DNA from: Acestrorhynchus altus
Lineage: Eukaryota; Chordata; Actinopteri; Characiformes; Acestrorhynchidae
NCBI GenBank assembly: GCA_034509495.1
Contig: CM067506.1
Coordinates: forward strand, 21,989,309 to 22,053,308
Reading direction: 5' to 3'
DNA length: 64,000 nucleotides
Position 1 is the stretch's first letter; every line of letters starts with the position of its first letter. Below the pieces are notes generated by a model. That model was not told the origin of the DNA. It made no database searches and saw only the letters and a program-made list of their open reading frames with translations. Shown one piece after another: positions 27,030 through 39,945 of the stretch. The position numbers and the translations under genes are program-made.

Positions 27030-29524
27030 GGTCTCTTCTGCTGGAATGATGGTCTTTGAAGTGGCATATTTCACAGATGCTCTTTTGGCAACATGCCTTC
27101 CGTACGTTTCAGGAAATGTAGTTGTTATTCTGTACTATTCAAGCAATTTTCATCCTTTGAAATCCTTCATCCTTTCATCATTTAGCTCTAAAATGTCTTG
27201 TTCTTGATCACAGGTGTCCTCCTACATGTAAGTTTTTTATTTATTGGAAAAAGGTGGCTAATGTTGGTGGTTTCCAGAAGTTCCTCTACTACACAATGAT
27301 GTCAGTGGTGTGTTTCCTGCATCCAGTGTTGGTGTGGCATGCTGTCATTCCAGGTGGAGTGTACTTTTGATTAGTATAACTATGCATATGATATTTAAGA
27401 TCTTCAGTCTTTGAAAATGGATTATCTTAAATCTAATGAATAATTCTCACTGGAAGAGTAATCACTTCTAGCTTTTTGTTTCTGTATTTGAGCCTAGTTA
27501 TGAAAATTTCATAAGTTGTATAAAATAGTTCTGAGCATGATTAGTGTTAAGTATGATAGCAAACTTTGAAAAGGTAATTTCTCCCAGGAAAATGACAACT
27601 ACAGGATGTGAGTTTTCTGATAGGATTAGCATTTGTAGCCAACAAAGATCAAACAAAACAAAAAAACAGAACTACTAGTGCATCTTAAAACATTTTTAAG
27701 ATTACAATTTATTTCATTCAAAAATTTAAACTGTCATATTTTATATTCAGTTTTAATTTTGTATGACTCATAGCTCATGAAAATAAGAAATCCACCATCT
27801 TAGATTATTAGAATATTTAATTTTCAGTTTGAATAAATTACAAATCAGACAATATCAAAATTAAAACCAAAAAGGCTTTAAATGTCACTTTAAACACAAC
27901 AAAATATATGACAGTTTACCTTTTTGAATGAAATTTTGAAAATGACTTTTCATGATATTCTAATCTTTTGAGATACAAACCTGAAAACACCAGAAAAGTT
28001 ATTAACAGGGAAGTTATGAACCAAATAATTTCTTATTACTTCAACAATCTGTCCCTGCAGTGCTTTATAAAAGAATGTAAGGTGAGAAAAAAAGAAAATG
28101 ATAAAAAAAAAGCCCCGTTTCTGGTAATCTGTTCATGTTGATAACAAGCTAACCAGCTATTGTGTAATCAAAAGAAAGAGCAAAGCTATTTGAGTTTTCC
28201 ATTGACACAGTTTCATTTTCCTAAACCTGTGTTTCTCAACCATGGTCCTTGAGGCACCCCTGTCCTGCATGTTTAAGATTTTTACTGTACTAAACCAATC
28301 CAAAAAAAATTATCGTGCGATTGGCACCACAAACTATGAACAACAAGGAAAGAAGTAAATGAATACAGACTTTTGCATTGTTTATTGTGCAATGAACAAT
28401 AAACAGTTTTTCAAGTGCAATAATAATGTGCAATACCCCCTCCTACAGGACCCTTTTTCTCATGCACTATTATCTATATTGTATATTGTAATATAGTCTC
28501 TATATTATATATTCTATATATTTATATAGTGCTTCCTACTAAATTATTTTTAACTATCTATAATTTAGTGCATCTTACTAAATTATTTTTATTTCTATCT
28601 TTCTATTTCTGTACTGTACTGATGCTCTGATGTACTGTACTGATGCTGTACTGAATTCCATGCTGCTACTGGAACCGTAATTTCCCTGAAGGAACCCTCC
28701 CAGGGGATCAATAAAGTTCTATTCTATTCTATTCTATTCTATTCTATTCTATTCTAAAGGAAAGTAGGTCTTTGGTGGGTTTTTTACATCTATGTTAAAC
28801 AAAATTGTTTTCAAGAAATTGTTTGAAATGGATTGTTTGAAAATGATATTACATAATAAAGCCATATTACAGTGGGTTGCAAAAAACAGGGATCATTTTT
28901 TATATGTAATTATTACCAATAGGGTTTAATCCAACAGGAGTTTGGAAGTAAATTTATCTTATTTCATTCATGAACATATATAATGCTTTAATGTGTGGAA
29001 TAAGACAAAACAGAAATATGTTATATTAAAGACAAAATCATCTTCAGTGTATTAATAAGATGACAGATGGATCAGTATTAAGGAAATTTCATTTTTTTTA
29101 TATTAATCACTCTACAGGAACGATGCTGCTGGTGACGGGAGTGTTTAATTTTATTTTGAGCAAAAAGAAAAAGGCAAACTCTACCGAACAATCCAGTGAA
29201 TCTTATGGAGGCTCAGCACTATCGGACGTTTGCGTACATGATTCAGGAGAGACTGAACAAACATATTCCTTTTTCCACATCATCACAGGCAGGAGGGTGT
29301 CCTTCCTGCCCAACAACAGCAGACTGCAAAGGCCTTCTAACAGCTCCCAGGACATGATTCATGCAGATCATCCATCACAGCATGCCCAAAGACCAATAAG
29401 GAAAGATGACAGAAGAAATGTGCACTTCATAGAGAGTTTCAGACCAGATGAAACTGAAATGGAGGAGTATGACATGGAACCAGAGGAGACCACTTCAGAT
29501 AAAGCACCAATGATAAACATGTGA
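27030..29524 (+). CDS. tmem72: TMEM72-like transmembrane protein (last three coding exons; 5' part not found)
   Basis: Three exons join in frame: 27030-27101, 27214-27353 and 29118-29524 (stop TGA). They have AG acceptors and GT donors (GTACGT, GTGGAG) with matching phases. The product matches what I recall of vertebrate TMEM72: exon 1 here has EVAYF, exon 2 has CFLHPVLVWH ending in VIP, and exon 3 has LSKKKK, SGETEQTYSF, VHF and, near the C-terminus, EPEETTSD. About two hydrophobic membrane segments are visible (within exon 2 and at the start of exon 3), followed by a long polar, acidic cytoplasmic-type tail. The function of the family is not established. The N-terminal residues (roughly 40 in the human protein) should be encoded upstream; no convincing exon was seen before 27,030. 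The acceptor of the first exon uses a (CT)n microsatellite as its pyrimidine tract. Neighbour rassf4 downstream agrees with the human gene order. Identity is well supported; the gene model is partial. Confidence 0.88.
27700..27975. mobile_element. partial DNA transposon, same family as 6,979-7,757
   Basis: The right part (ACAGTTTACC...TTTTTGAA...TTGAGATAC) matches the right end of the element at 6,979-7,757, and a TTAGAATA block lies on its left. It is in the tmem72 intron. Confidence 0.5.
28330..28755 (+). mobile_element. non-LTR retroposon 3' end with (ATTCT)n tail
   Basis: The 3' end GGGGATCAATAAAGTTCT followed by ATTCT repeats (28,719-28,755) is the tail form of a common fish non-LTR element. 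The 5' extent is approximate. Confidence 0.6.
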
Positions 29525-30375
29525 GACCAATGAATATTGCAAGGTAAATTATTGCAGGTTGTTCATGTCCTCTACAGGATCATGTTAATACAAAGCAACT
29601 GATACACAGTTACCTCGTGCTGGAATATGGACATTTCGCCAAAGAGCAGTGGTATCTACTACACCACCAGTCCAAATGTTTTCAGTCATGATTCCAGTCA
29701 TATGCCTATAATGTTTTCTAAACTTTTGCAGTGGACTTACTTTATATGAATAGCCCCTTATTTAGATTATGTTCAGATTAATAACAGATTATCTGGCAAA
29801 ACACATGGTACAGCAAGTAAGGGATAGCACCAGAGAAAGGATTAAGAGCAAGCTTCCTTGAGGTTAAGTTTAAGCCCAGGGTATGTTTAAGTTGAGGATT
29901 CAGGTTATGATGGGAATCTTTTATTTATTTCTCACTTTTCTTCTTCATTGTCATTTCCAGTTCTCACTCACTACAATAGACTCCTATCACAGGATGCTAC
30001 CAGTGCTGACATTGTAAAGGCTAGCATACAGTTTCTTGAAGACAAGCAAATAAACTGCATCTCTTCAAACTGTCACCGACCAATGATGGGACACCATTGG
30101 TCAGCTGGACACACTAGCCAGTTCTGTAATGGCAGCTAACAGACACTACAATGCATTCAGCACTATGCTGGGTGATGGGGAAGAGGGAGGGTCTTCCAGG
30201 GAGATCAAAGCCAACTGTGGCTTATCTTCCACTAGCAATCTCCCACTAAATCGCCAACACTTAGAGGGCTGTGACACTAAGGACCAAAACTGAAGTGAAT
30301 TTAATATATTTTTGAGTGCAGATTAAATACAGTAAGAATCTACAGTGGAAAATCCAAATAAAGTGTAACAAAGTC
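29525..30375 (+). other. tmem72: probable 3'UTR of tmem72 with poly(A) signal
   Basis: There is no coding sequence after the stop at 29,524. A canonical AATAAA lies at 30357-30362, giving an inferred 3'UTR of about 850 bases. The small open frame at 29,948-30,139 inside it has no recognisable content. The exact cleavage site is inferred. Confidence 0.45.
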
Positions 30376-31568
30376 TCTTTGAATGAACATATTTGTTGCT
30401 ATTTCAAAGCAATTTTCTTACCATTTTGATGACTTGTAGACTCATATTTCTTTCTCATTAGTGACTTATATGCCAAAAGTTCTGTCATTTTTTATAATGT
30501 GACAGGAGATGACCTGTCTAAATTGTTGGGTGAAGTTGAACACTGGCTTTGAGTGAATAATCTCAGTTTGAGCAAGGCTTGATAGTGGGTGACAGATGGA
30601 TAGTATGATGTGAAGACATTTAACATCTTTTCCATTCACTGTGTCACCTTTGTACCAAGAATGCATCATAGAAGGCATTAACACCAGGGAAATCACATCC
30701 ACATTCACTGTAGGAGTTTCCAAAGACATATCCTGCAGATCAGTGCAGCGTTCTAAACTAAACTATGGACACCAGTTGTCAACAAGGCACTATGGTGATT
30801 CCATACTGGTATGGAGTTTATTGTAATAGCATGGGTTGCATCCACTGTTCGGCATAAACAAGTCACTAACCAGACATCCTTCTGGCATCCATTATCGAGC
30901 TTCACATGAACTTCAGTAATTCATGTCACCTTGAGAACCGAGAGTGTTCAACCCCACTCGCAAGACAACAACTTTTGGTCAACAGTTGTGGTCATTCCCA
31001 AGCCATCCCCTGAATAATGGCACTTTATAATCAATTTACATACTGCTATCCCATGACTTTTGGCATGTCAGTGTATATAAAAAAACATTAAAGAACAGAC
31101 TTTTTAATCAAAAGGCTATATATAATTAAATTCAGAATATATTTACTTTCATTATTCATGCAGTATATTCAGGTGTGCAGTAGAGTGAGATTATCTTTAT
31201 GGTGCAAACTGTGGAATTAGGCTTGCAGTGCTTTGCAGTAGCAAACAGAGTCTGAAGCAGAGGTCACAGTGTCCAAGTAAACAGAGATATACAGCCATCT
31301 ATAGACTATATTTACAAGATGGACAAATATACATGGTATAACTGGGTGTTATGAAATTAGTTTAATCAGTAAATCACACAGCATACTTTAAATCACACAG
31401 CATACGCAGTAAATACATGTATTTCATTACTGTTCAGCAAAGACCATGTACCTTCAAATGGTGAGTTCATAGAAGGCAAAATGTTCTTTATATTGAATGG
31501 AAGTTATTGTAAAATAAAAAGTGTTTAGAGCATTTATTTTTATTTATTCATTAAGAATTACACATACA

Positions 31569-31596
31569 CAAATAAATAAATAAATAAATAAATAAA
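31569..31596. repeat. (AAAT)n microsatellite
   Basis: About 7 units. Confidence 0.85.
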
Positions 31597-31621
31597 CACT
31601 CAGAAGGAAGTGTCATATTGC

Positions 31622-31800
31622 AAGATAAGATAAGTTAATCCTTTATAGTCTCGCAGTGGGAAATTCACATTATTAGAACAGAAAAGGGATAGCAAAAGAT
31701 AGTATGGCACTCACAAAAAACACAAAAACACTAGATAAATGCACAGAGCAGTATATACAGTATGTATAATAAATGCTATTTGGAAGGAAGATACAGGTTA
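31622..31800 (-). mobile_element. non-LTR retroposon 3' tail, inverted
   Basis: AAGATAAGATAAG then TAATCCTTTATAGTCTCGCA is the complement of a retroposon 3' end with TTATC repeats. The element's 5' extent is not clear. Confidence 0.5.
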
Positions 31801-31964
31801 CCAGGAACAATAAATGACATGGGCAGCATTTGGTCAGCTACACATGAAGAAGCAGTGTCTCAGTACAGAGCTGGGTATAACGCAATATACTGTATGCCTC
31901 AGAATGGAATTGGAGAAGTTCCTAATGGTTTCCTATGATAATCCACATTAACATAATATTAGGC

Positions 31965-32205
31965 TGTCAAAGTGTCTGTACTGAGGACCAAAGGTAATCT
32001 GGCATCATACGAAATTGCACCAACACCATGACACCAGGCCTCATGTGATGTGTGATGTGTGACAACAAACTGTTGATCTTAGTACTGAACATAGTGACTC
32101 CAAAAATGGCTTCATTGGTCATCTCCACCAAGACAAAAGCAGGACTCATCACTGAAGATAACCCCCTGTCATTCTGTGTGAATCCATGAGAGTCTGGCAC
32201 AGCAT
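31965..32205 (-). mobile_element. Tc1-like transposase relic
   Basis: On the minus strand the frame reads FSDESCFCLGGDDQ near 32,095-32,150, the second catalytic Asp block of Tc1-family transposases, followed by a GVGAISYD-like block. Stops break it. Confidence 0.65.
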
Positions 32206-33175
32206 TACTGCAGCTGTGTATTGCAATCAGTTGATTCTTTCTGGGTGCAACTATTTTTTGCTGATGAATGTATTAACACAGTGGATAGCAGCTACAGGGC
32301 TCAAATGATGAAACATGAACAAAAATGGAGATGCATGTTTTTCATTGGACAGCAGTGATTATTTTCTTGTAAAATAATGTCAATTCTTGTTTAATCATTC
32401 TCTTCTTGTAATCTTTGAATGCTAGGTCTTAACCCATGTTTAATACGCACATTCCAGATTTGGTGTCTCTTTTTAGAAGCAGCATGTTGAAAAATAAATC
32501 TCACATTTGTTAAGGGTAACTGTCATTGTCAGCTGGGAGAGTCTGAAATAGGCAGCACTGTTATATAATGCCTGAGACATGACCATGGTGATCTTCATCA
32601 GGCGTGTTCCTGAGGGAAAGCAGCAGAACAACAGAGACTGCATTGCTGTAGTGCTTGGCTAGACATCTATTTTGTGCTGAAGATGTAACATTCAAAAAGC
32701 TTTGAAGAGCAAAGATAAAAAGCCTTATTGGAACTTTGTCTGCATTGTTGCCATTTGACTGAACTGATTCTTTATTATATACTTTAAGGGAGTTCACTGT
32801 CATTCCTGGGTGTATTTAGGGAGTCTTGCTTCAAGACGGTTTCCCCTACAACAGGGTTCCATAAATCAATACAAACCTAATTCTCCATTCATCATCCAGC
32901 TTCTTGATGGTCAGACCCAGACAAGAGTTTTTTCCATCAAATGTGGAAAGCTGCAATCCCCTTAGGGTTTGCACTTTGCTCTCTGTCTAACCTTGATAGA
33001 CAGCCTCTAATGCTCCAGACCTGCTGGCAATAAGAGACTAAAGGCTATTATGGGGTTTCCCCCCCTGGCATCTTGGGTTTTTGTGTTTGTTATAGAACAG
33101 TCATCTGTTCTTAATGAATTCCATAGTCAAATTGCAACTGTGAACAGATTATAAACCAAGCAAAAACCTACAGTG

Positions 33176-34645
33176 CATCCGGAAAGTATTCACAGCACTT
33201 CACTTTTTGCACATTTTGTTATGTTGCAGTCTTATTTCAAAATGAATTCAGTTCATTTTCCCCTCAGGATTCCACACAGTACCCCACAATGACAATGTGA
33301 GAAACGTTTGTGTAGCATCCCCTAACGGTAGGCTCAGCTATAATAGGTGAGTTTGTGATCTATTATTTTATATTATGAGCTACTAGTAGATAATGAATTA
33401 AAGCAGGGAAAATCATAAAATCAAACTAAAGTGAATCATCTGTGTGCTATTCCACCTCAGAATAAATTCTGATTACCTTAAAATACTGGTGAAAAAAACT
33501 GTAAATATGTTTTGGAAAAATTGCTTAATAAAAAAAGGAAAACACAAGGAATAACTGCTACTTTAGCTGGTTTATTTATTAAAAGAAGAAAGAAAAGGGG
33601 CAAATGGAGAGGAGAGGGGGTCCAGCAGGGCCAGAGGTCTTGTGTGAGCCTCTCAGCAGCTCAGACCTCTATCTGCTCTCTGAGGTGCTGGTGAAGAGGG
33701 GACACCAGTCACTCTTTTCCAAATCCCACTGGTTCAGTTCACTGGGAGACTGTGATAGCCGGTTGGGCTGAAGTTAAATCTTGTGCTGCAGTAGTTCATT
33801 TCTGGGAGAGGTTTTTCCTCGTATCTCCCTCTCAGTCATATGAGTCACTCTAGAGGTTCTCTGGAGCGCGTGACTTTAACAACAACAAGAAAATATAAAG
33901 TTATTCCTCAAGCTCTCTCTCTCTCCCCACCCCCCACTGACCAAACACCAATCAACAGGTGAGTTCAACAATGATGGACATCTTATCACTGCAAATGAAA
34001 ACACTTTTAAACACTTTTGTAGTTTAATTTTGTACAGTTTTAACTGTTTAACCATGTAAAATACATATTTTTAAGATTTTAAACATAGTCTCTTAATGCA
34101 ATAAAAGAACCAAATTTACAAGTGGCTACATTTGTTTGAAATTTTTTCAAATGTATCAAAAAAAAAACCAAAAAAAAAACCAAAAACACATATAACATGT
34201 ACATAAGTATTCACAACCTTTGCTCAATACTTTGTTGAATGCTTGGTATTCAGTCCAGAAAATTCAGAGTGATCATTGGGTTCTTGGTCACCTCCCTGGC
34301 TCAATACAATCCTGTCTCGGAGGTCTACAAACAGTTCCTTAGACTTCATGGCTTGGTTTGTGCTCTGACATGTCTTCTATGGGACCTTATTTCAAATCAT
34401 GTCCAATAAACTGAATTTACCACAGGTGTGCAAGCTCAATTTTGAGTGTCATAGTAAAGACTGTGATTATGTTATATTTTTGTGTTTTTATTTTTAATTA
34501 ATTTAAAAAACTTTTCTCACTGTGTCATCATGGGATATTGTGTGTAGTATTTTGAGGGGGAAAATGAATTGAATCCATTTTGGAATAAGGCTGTAACATA
34601 ACTAAATATGCAAAAAAGTGAAGTGCTGAATACTTTCTGGATGGA
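33176..34645 (-). mobile_element. Tc1-family relic split by an LTR-like insertion
   Basis: The left end (CAGTGCATCCGGAAAGTATT) and right end (GAAGTGCTGAATACTTTCTGG) are the inverted termini of the same Tc1 family as 17,777-18,370. The transposase region is largely deleted. An 820-base unit at 33,311-34,130 interrupts it. Confidence 0.8.
33311..34130. mobile_element. solo-LTR-like insertion with 4-bp target duplication
   Basis: The unit begins TGTAGC and ends GCTACA, and is flanked on both sides by TTTG (33,307-33,310 and 34,131-34,134). It holds a TATA-like AATATAAAG (about 33,890) and an AATAAA near its right end. No coding sequence. A solo LTR of a retrotransposon fits best. Confidence 0.65.
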
Positions 34646-35394
34646 CCATTTGTCTGTGCTGTCCAGTCACAAACAAGCATTTGTCAGTGCATAGACATTG
34701 CACAAATTGCTCTGTTCAAAAGAACTGGAGTGAAAAATCAGAAGAATGCATTCATTGGGTTTAACCAAAGCCACTGCAACATATAGAAAAAAAAAATAAG
34801 GTGAAAATTGGATAATGGGATATTTAAGATTGGGCACTGCAGTATATCTGAGTATACTTCTACAATATACAATTGTCTGTCATTTCTGAATGAGGTTCCT
34901 TTTTGGTTTTCTTGTTGTAATAAGCACATCCTTTATAGACAAAGGCAGCTTCCCATGGGGGAAAACAACAGGAAGCCATTACCAGTGCAGTTAGAGGCTG
35001 ATTTGAAAGAGAAAACCCAGGCATATAAACTTACTCACTGAGCAAGGCTTTATTATCTGTTAAAGGAGTACTTCCACATTTATAAGACATGAATTACACA
35101 CTCGTGTACTTAAAAAATATTGTTCCTTAAGATTTCTTTAGTACAGAAATGGTTCTATATAGATCAGGGAACCCCCAAAGAACCCCAAATATGGCTAAAG
35201 GGTTCTTTGTATCATGAAAGGGTCCTTCAGACTGCCTGTGAAAGTGCTGTAGAGGGTTCCATATAGAGCTTTCTTGAAATGTAAAGTAAAAGTAAACTGC
35301 AGCAGCAACAGTTTGAGTTGTAGCTGAGTTGTAAGGTGCTTTCTAAAGTTCTATTTTTTTGTATTATTTTTTAAATAGAGAATAGTGCTCTACA

Positions 35395-35726
35395 CACCGC
35401 GCACAATCACAGCCAACAGTGTCACAATTAGAGGAGCTGATGCTGCCTTGTAAGTACATTGCTTTGGCTTCTTCAAGCGGAGTCACCATGACCACGAAGC
35501 CGGTGAATACGCTGGATGAGACCGCCTACGCACGGCTTTGATTGGCTTGTTTTGTCAGCTGGTTCTGTGATTGGTTGGCCGAGCAATCACTCGCCCGCCG
35601 CGTGTGAAGATGCCCCTCCCCCTGAGCCGCCAGCAGACTACAGGACGAGAAACAAAACACGCCGCATCGCTGAAGCGCGCGTCCGCGCTGTGTGAGTGCC
35701 GGGGAAGGAGCTGTACTGCGACCGTG
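35395..35726 (+). promoter_or_regulatory. GC-rich promoter-like block with untranslated first exon and splice donor
   Basis: This is the only markedly GC- and CpG-rich stretch in the window (for example GCGCGCGTCCGCG near 35,677-35,690). It contains two ATTGG/CCAAT motifs near 35,538 and 35,571 and a C-rich box near 35,612. It ends at a good donor, GTG|GTAAGG, at 35726/35727. A TATA-less CpG promoter with a noncoding exon is the natural reading. The only plus-strand gene downstream is rassf4, whose first coding exon has a splice acceptor and therefore needs an upstream leader exon. A possible second leader exon is 36062-36085 (CCACAG acceptor, GTAAGG donor). A short ORF, ATG at 35,491 to TGA, 17 codons in a good Kozak context, lies upstream. 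Assignment to rassf4 is inference; a lncRNA promoter is an alternative. Confidence 0.5.
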
Positions 35727-36649
35727 GTAAGGAAATAAGACGTTTTTCAACAGAAGGGTTATAAATGTTGCTGTTTAAGACCACTTCTCTGCGGAGGGCG
35801 AGGATGTAAGGGCTATTATTGTACCTAGTTTTGAAATTGCATAATAGATGTTGTCGTTTTAGGCATTTTTTTAATCATACTATGAAAACATTCCTCCACC
35901 TTAAGTGTTTATTATTGTAATTTCTCAGAAGCATATCTGAATCAGGCTTTGTCACGCTTCATGTCCTTCTTTTAGACGTTCGGTCATCACAGCCACTGTT
36001 TCTCCTCCCTAACTTCTGCAAAACCGTCAGTTTCATATATTTTCACTCTTGTTCTCCACAGGCTTAGTGTTGTGAAGCGCTGTGGGTAAGGAGCTCTGCA
36101 GCTGCACCACTACACACTGAGAAAGACTCAATGATACTGTGATAAAGGGTCACAGCTGCTGGAGCTGATGATTAGGTAGAGGGACCACACTGTAATTGAA
36201 ACTGCTCTGCATCCCTGAACAGCTCGATTGGTGCCCCTTTGTCTTTTCACTGTTTCAGAGCCATTTAGGCTCTTTCCTTGAATGAACCCATGTGAACTGG
36301 AATTTCATTATTTATGGTCATAGACTGTGGTGGGATCATGTCACAGCTTGCTCTGTTCCCATCACACATTCCCCTTTTATTTTGGTGCAATCTTTAAAAA
36401 CAACATCATTTAAAGCAATGCCACTGCCAACACTAAAGCGACACTGTTGATGGTTTTATGCCTTTTATTATGTAATATATTACAAAAATAGAAAAGATAA
36501 AACAGTTTTAAAAAGTCTCATAAAATATTGGTACAAAAAGCAGAAAAAGTGCCAATATATACATGATACATTTAAAGCAAAAAGGTTTCTTTGACTCGTG
36601 ACAATATTAGAACTTGTTATGGTGAAAGTGGTGAAATTACAGCATTTCT

Positions 36650-36790
36650 CATCCCTGGTCCTGGAGGCACTGTGCCCTGCAGATTTTAGTGGACTCCCTG
36701 CTTTAACAGACTCCCTGCCACCCTCAAAGCACTCAGCTGGTTTTGTGTTTTTCCACTAATACAAAGAGCCATTTAACCAGACTGTGGCCA
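36650..36790. mobile_element. MITE fragment (CCTGGTCCTGGAGGCAC family)
   Basis: It shares CCCTGGTCCTGGAGGCAC...CCCTGCAGATTTTAG with the complete copy at 50,917-51,086. Another half copy is at about 28,225-28,300. Confidence 0.55.
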
Positions 36791-36921
36791 ATGTAAACAT
36801 TAAAGTAGTTATTTGACTTGTTGTGGTTCTATATACCACCAAGTTTATCAAAGAACCCCTTAACACTCATTAGATAGCTTGCGCAGTATATGTGTATAAG
36901 TATAGTTCTGCATTCTGTTAG

Positions 36922-39738
36922 CTAGCAGCAGTTACAGCTTCTTCTGCTTTCTCTTGGTTTGAAGCATACCTTCTTCTTCTTTTCATTGAACTTAATCCTG
37001 CAAAAGGAATAGGGAGAGGAATAAAGAGTTTCAGTCTGAGTGTTTAAGTCAAAAGAAGAATTCATGCTTGAGTCTTTCAAGTTTCTTAAATTAAAAATTT
37101 ACTTGTGACTTGGCTTCATGTGCTGAAGTGTTATACTGGCATTGCGGTGAGATTAGAAAGTATAGTATTCAACATATTTGTTTACAGGATCACTGCCACA
37201 AATACGTTGAATACTGTACTGAATTGCATTGTAGTGTGGTTTCAATAGCATTCAGTCTGTGAACGCTTTAGCTAAAACGTGTCATAAGAATTTTCGGAAA
37301 GAATTTTTCTCAAAGCCAAACATCCCTTTAATCAGACAACAACTATTCAAGCATTTTAATGGTTAATTTGAGTTGTTACGGTTCTAAAGAGTATAATTTC
37401 ATATATGGTGATCTATAGGTAGAGAGGGTTTGTTATGGATATATAATAAACAAAACATTACTATTTGGTTTATACATCATTATGATTGCTGGATATGTAT
37501 GTTATTTTAAGATCCTAACAGTCTATGTTCCCCTACCAGAGAGAGAATGTGCACAATCTTTTAATTTTACCTCTAGGTGGCAGCGTTTAACAACGTCTGT
37601 TTGTAATCTGTTCAAAGTACAAAAGCTCCTAGGCCAGACTTAATTACATATTATGGTTACACAGGCATTATGCAGGAGCAGTTTCCAAGCGTGAAACAGA
37701 TAAATCAGTAACAATCACAGACTAAGATAAACAGATTGTACCAACTATTTTAAACCTTCACTCATTGTTTCATTAGGTGGGTTTACCAGAAAGGCACACA
37801 TTGTAGTTTACTGACTATAGAAAAGGACCTTCACAGGACATCACCTTTGACTACAGATGTCTTGATGCTCTTATGAATCAAATGTGGTTTACTTACCGCT
37901 TCCAACATTTGAGCAGGCTCTGACCTTGTTTGGAGCTTGGATTCAGACAGGATAATTTATTTCTCATATTTATGCTGGGAATTAAGGTGAAATATAATTA
38001 GACAGAGCTAATGACTATTTCAGCATATAGAAAGGATATCAAGGCTTTCTTAATTGTCTGGTTTTCTTAATGAAGGAATGTTAATCAGACAGTACAGTTC
38101 AGAGAATTAATTAGTTGTAGCTGCCAAAATGTTTGGCACCTGCATAGAGAAGTGACTTTAGAAAGCTTTTAAATTCATCAAATGGCAATTGTAATGATAA
38201 CTGTGATTGTTAACAAGCTATATCCTTGACAGGCTAGCTAATTAAGTGTATGCGTTTGCATTTGGTATTCTTTTTTATTCTAGAAACACACAGTCTTGCT
38301 TTAACATCTTTAACAGTTCAGTTCACCTTTCACATAAATAACTATTGACAACAGTACATTTTGACTGGGTTGCATGCTGTATTGCTTATTCAATGATTGT
38401 TTTTGTGCTTTGTTCCTCAGGGATTAGATTGTGAATGTGACTGTGATTTGATCTGCTATCATGCTATCATTCTTGTCTCAACCAGCCTTAGTGAATTTCA
38501 CTCAGGGATAGAACATACCCCATTAATCACCACCTTCTTTGTCCAACTGTTTGAACTTGCATGATATCCTCACCATTTTGAGGAGCACTGGGCCAGTACT
38601 TGCAAGTTGCAAAGTGATTTTTTTAATACAGTTTCAAGGGGTAACCTTTTTTTTAACAGTATAAGGACCTATCAGGGAGTTGTATGTTGGCCATGAGCCC
38701 TGGGTGTGCTTGGAAGTAAAAACCAGTAAGTTGCCATATACTGTGTTGTTTTTGTGCAAGTTTACAGCAGTTGTGTAGTCAAACTACTAGGAAGCATTTG
38801 TAAAAACAATGCAGTTACAGTGCAGATCAACTCAATCAAGGTCTAAGATTGATTGCAAATTAAACACACACCTAGTCAAATATTTGGTGAGTGCTCAAAC
38901 AAAAAGTGCTCAAAAGGTTTTTGATTTAAAGGTGTGAAATTTCACATGTGAAACACATTTTCAGCATTTTCACCACCATTCTGCAGAAGCATCTAACAAA
39001 TTAAACAATCAGGTGTGTCCTATAAAACAACTTTTCATAGTAATTGTAATTCATATTTTAAACACAGCCAGCTAACAGCAGAATATATAGCTGACATGTA
39101 GAGGGATGTCATTAAATGTTTTTTTGTAACAAACAACTGGGCAGCCAGTCAAGTTTTCCACAATTCTTGTTTTTGAGACCCCCTTGTTCTGCACAATTTG
39201 CTTTTCCCCCATACATCTGATTATCATCTGTTAATTGTTCCTTTAACGAAATATTCCAGAGCTTTCAAAACAGAACATGCGTAATAAGCTCCTTTCATGG
39301 CCCTCTGCAACAGTCTTCTAGTCAGATAGTTTCTGACTAGCCCTTGCATTGCACACAAATATGTCTGACCTATTAGGCAGTTGTAAAGCATGACAGCATG
39401 ATTATGTCGACTGAATGCATACATGGATTAAATATGGAATACTTACATTATTTGAACCTTTTTGCAAAGAACCTCTGGCTCTTTCACTTCAAAGCCAGTG
39501 ATGCTTCTCCATCTCAGATAGTTTTTCTCTCTGATACACTTACATTTCTCCCGAATAAATGTGGCAGCAGTCACATTATCTGCATAGAAAAGGGAGAAAT
39601 TGTGTTACATGCAGAGTTTATAGAGATAAACTGAGAGGACTGATGCATAAGTACTGCTAAATGTGTACCTCTCAGGATGTTTATAGGAAGTAAAAATGAC
39701 AGAAGACTTATAGTAGCTGCCAGTGTCCTGAAAGCCAT
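36922..39738 (-). CDS. CXC chemokine, four exons (118 aa), ELR-negative
   Basis: Minus-strand exons in gene order are 39738-39669, 39579-39447, 37974-37897 and 36997-36922 (stop TAG). All junctions are AG/GT and the phases (1, 2, 2) equal those of the chemokine at 43.7-44.4 kb. The total is 357 nt. Exon 1 encodes a hydrophobic signal peptide (about residues 1-23). The mature chain starts near D24 with an N-glycosylation sequon, N25-V-T. The CXC motif is C36-K-C38, preceded by REK rather than ELR. The third and fourth chemokine cysteines are C62 and C77. The shared block QGQSLLKCW (84-92) opens the C-terminal helix, and a lysine-rich tail ends in a cluster of cysteines (C105, C115, C117, C118). 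Secreted chemokines of this type act on leukocyte G-protein-coupled receptors. I cannot assign an orthologue; it is closest in style to the CXCL9/10/11 group. No single long ORF reveals it, so it could be missed by simple gene finding. Confidence 0.82.
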
Positions 39739-39800
39739 GTCAGACACCTCTTGAGTAGAGTAGCAGTAAGTGAGCTCAGCCTCAGTGTGTGTGCTGAAAG

Positions 39801-39801
<1 letters not shown>

Positions 39802-39831
<30 letters not shown>
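39802..39831. repeat. (GT)n microsatellite
   Basis: About 15 units, just upstream (on the minus strand) of exon 1 of the 36.9-39.7 kb chemokine. Confidence 0.92.
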
Positions 39832-39945
39832 GCAACCAGACCTCATTCCCCTCTCCTTTTTCCTGTTTGCCCATATTTAGCCAGATCCTTGTCACATGCT
39901 TTTTAGTAATCGTTGGTCTTACTCATTTAACTCATCAGGTGCACT

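Noticed and set aside
29948..30139. 63-codon open frame after tmem72
   Set aside because: It lies within the inferred 3'UTR, before the poly(A) signal, with no known content.
38120..38180. C-R-C motif on the minus strand considered as chemokine exon 2
   Set aside because: An in-frame stop comes soon after and the spacing to the next cysteine is too short. The true exon 2 with CKC and correct phases was found at 39,447-39,579.
38950..39000. R-C-F-C motif on the minus strand
   Set aside because: No acceptor gives the required phase, an in-frame stop lies just upstream, and the following residues do not resemble a chemokine.
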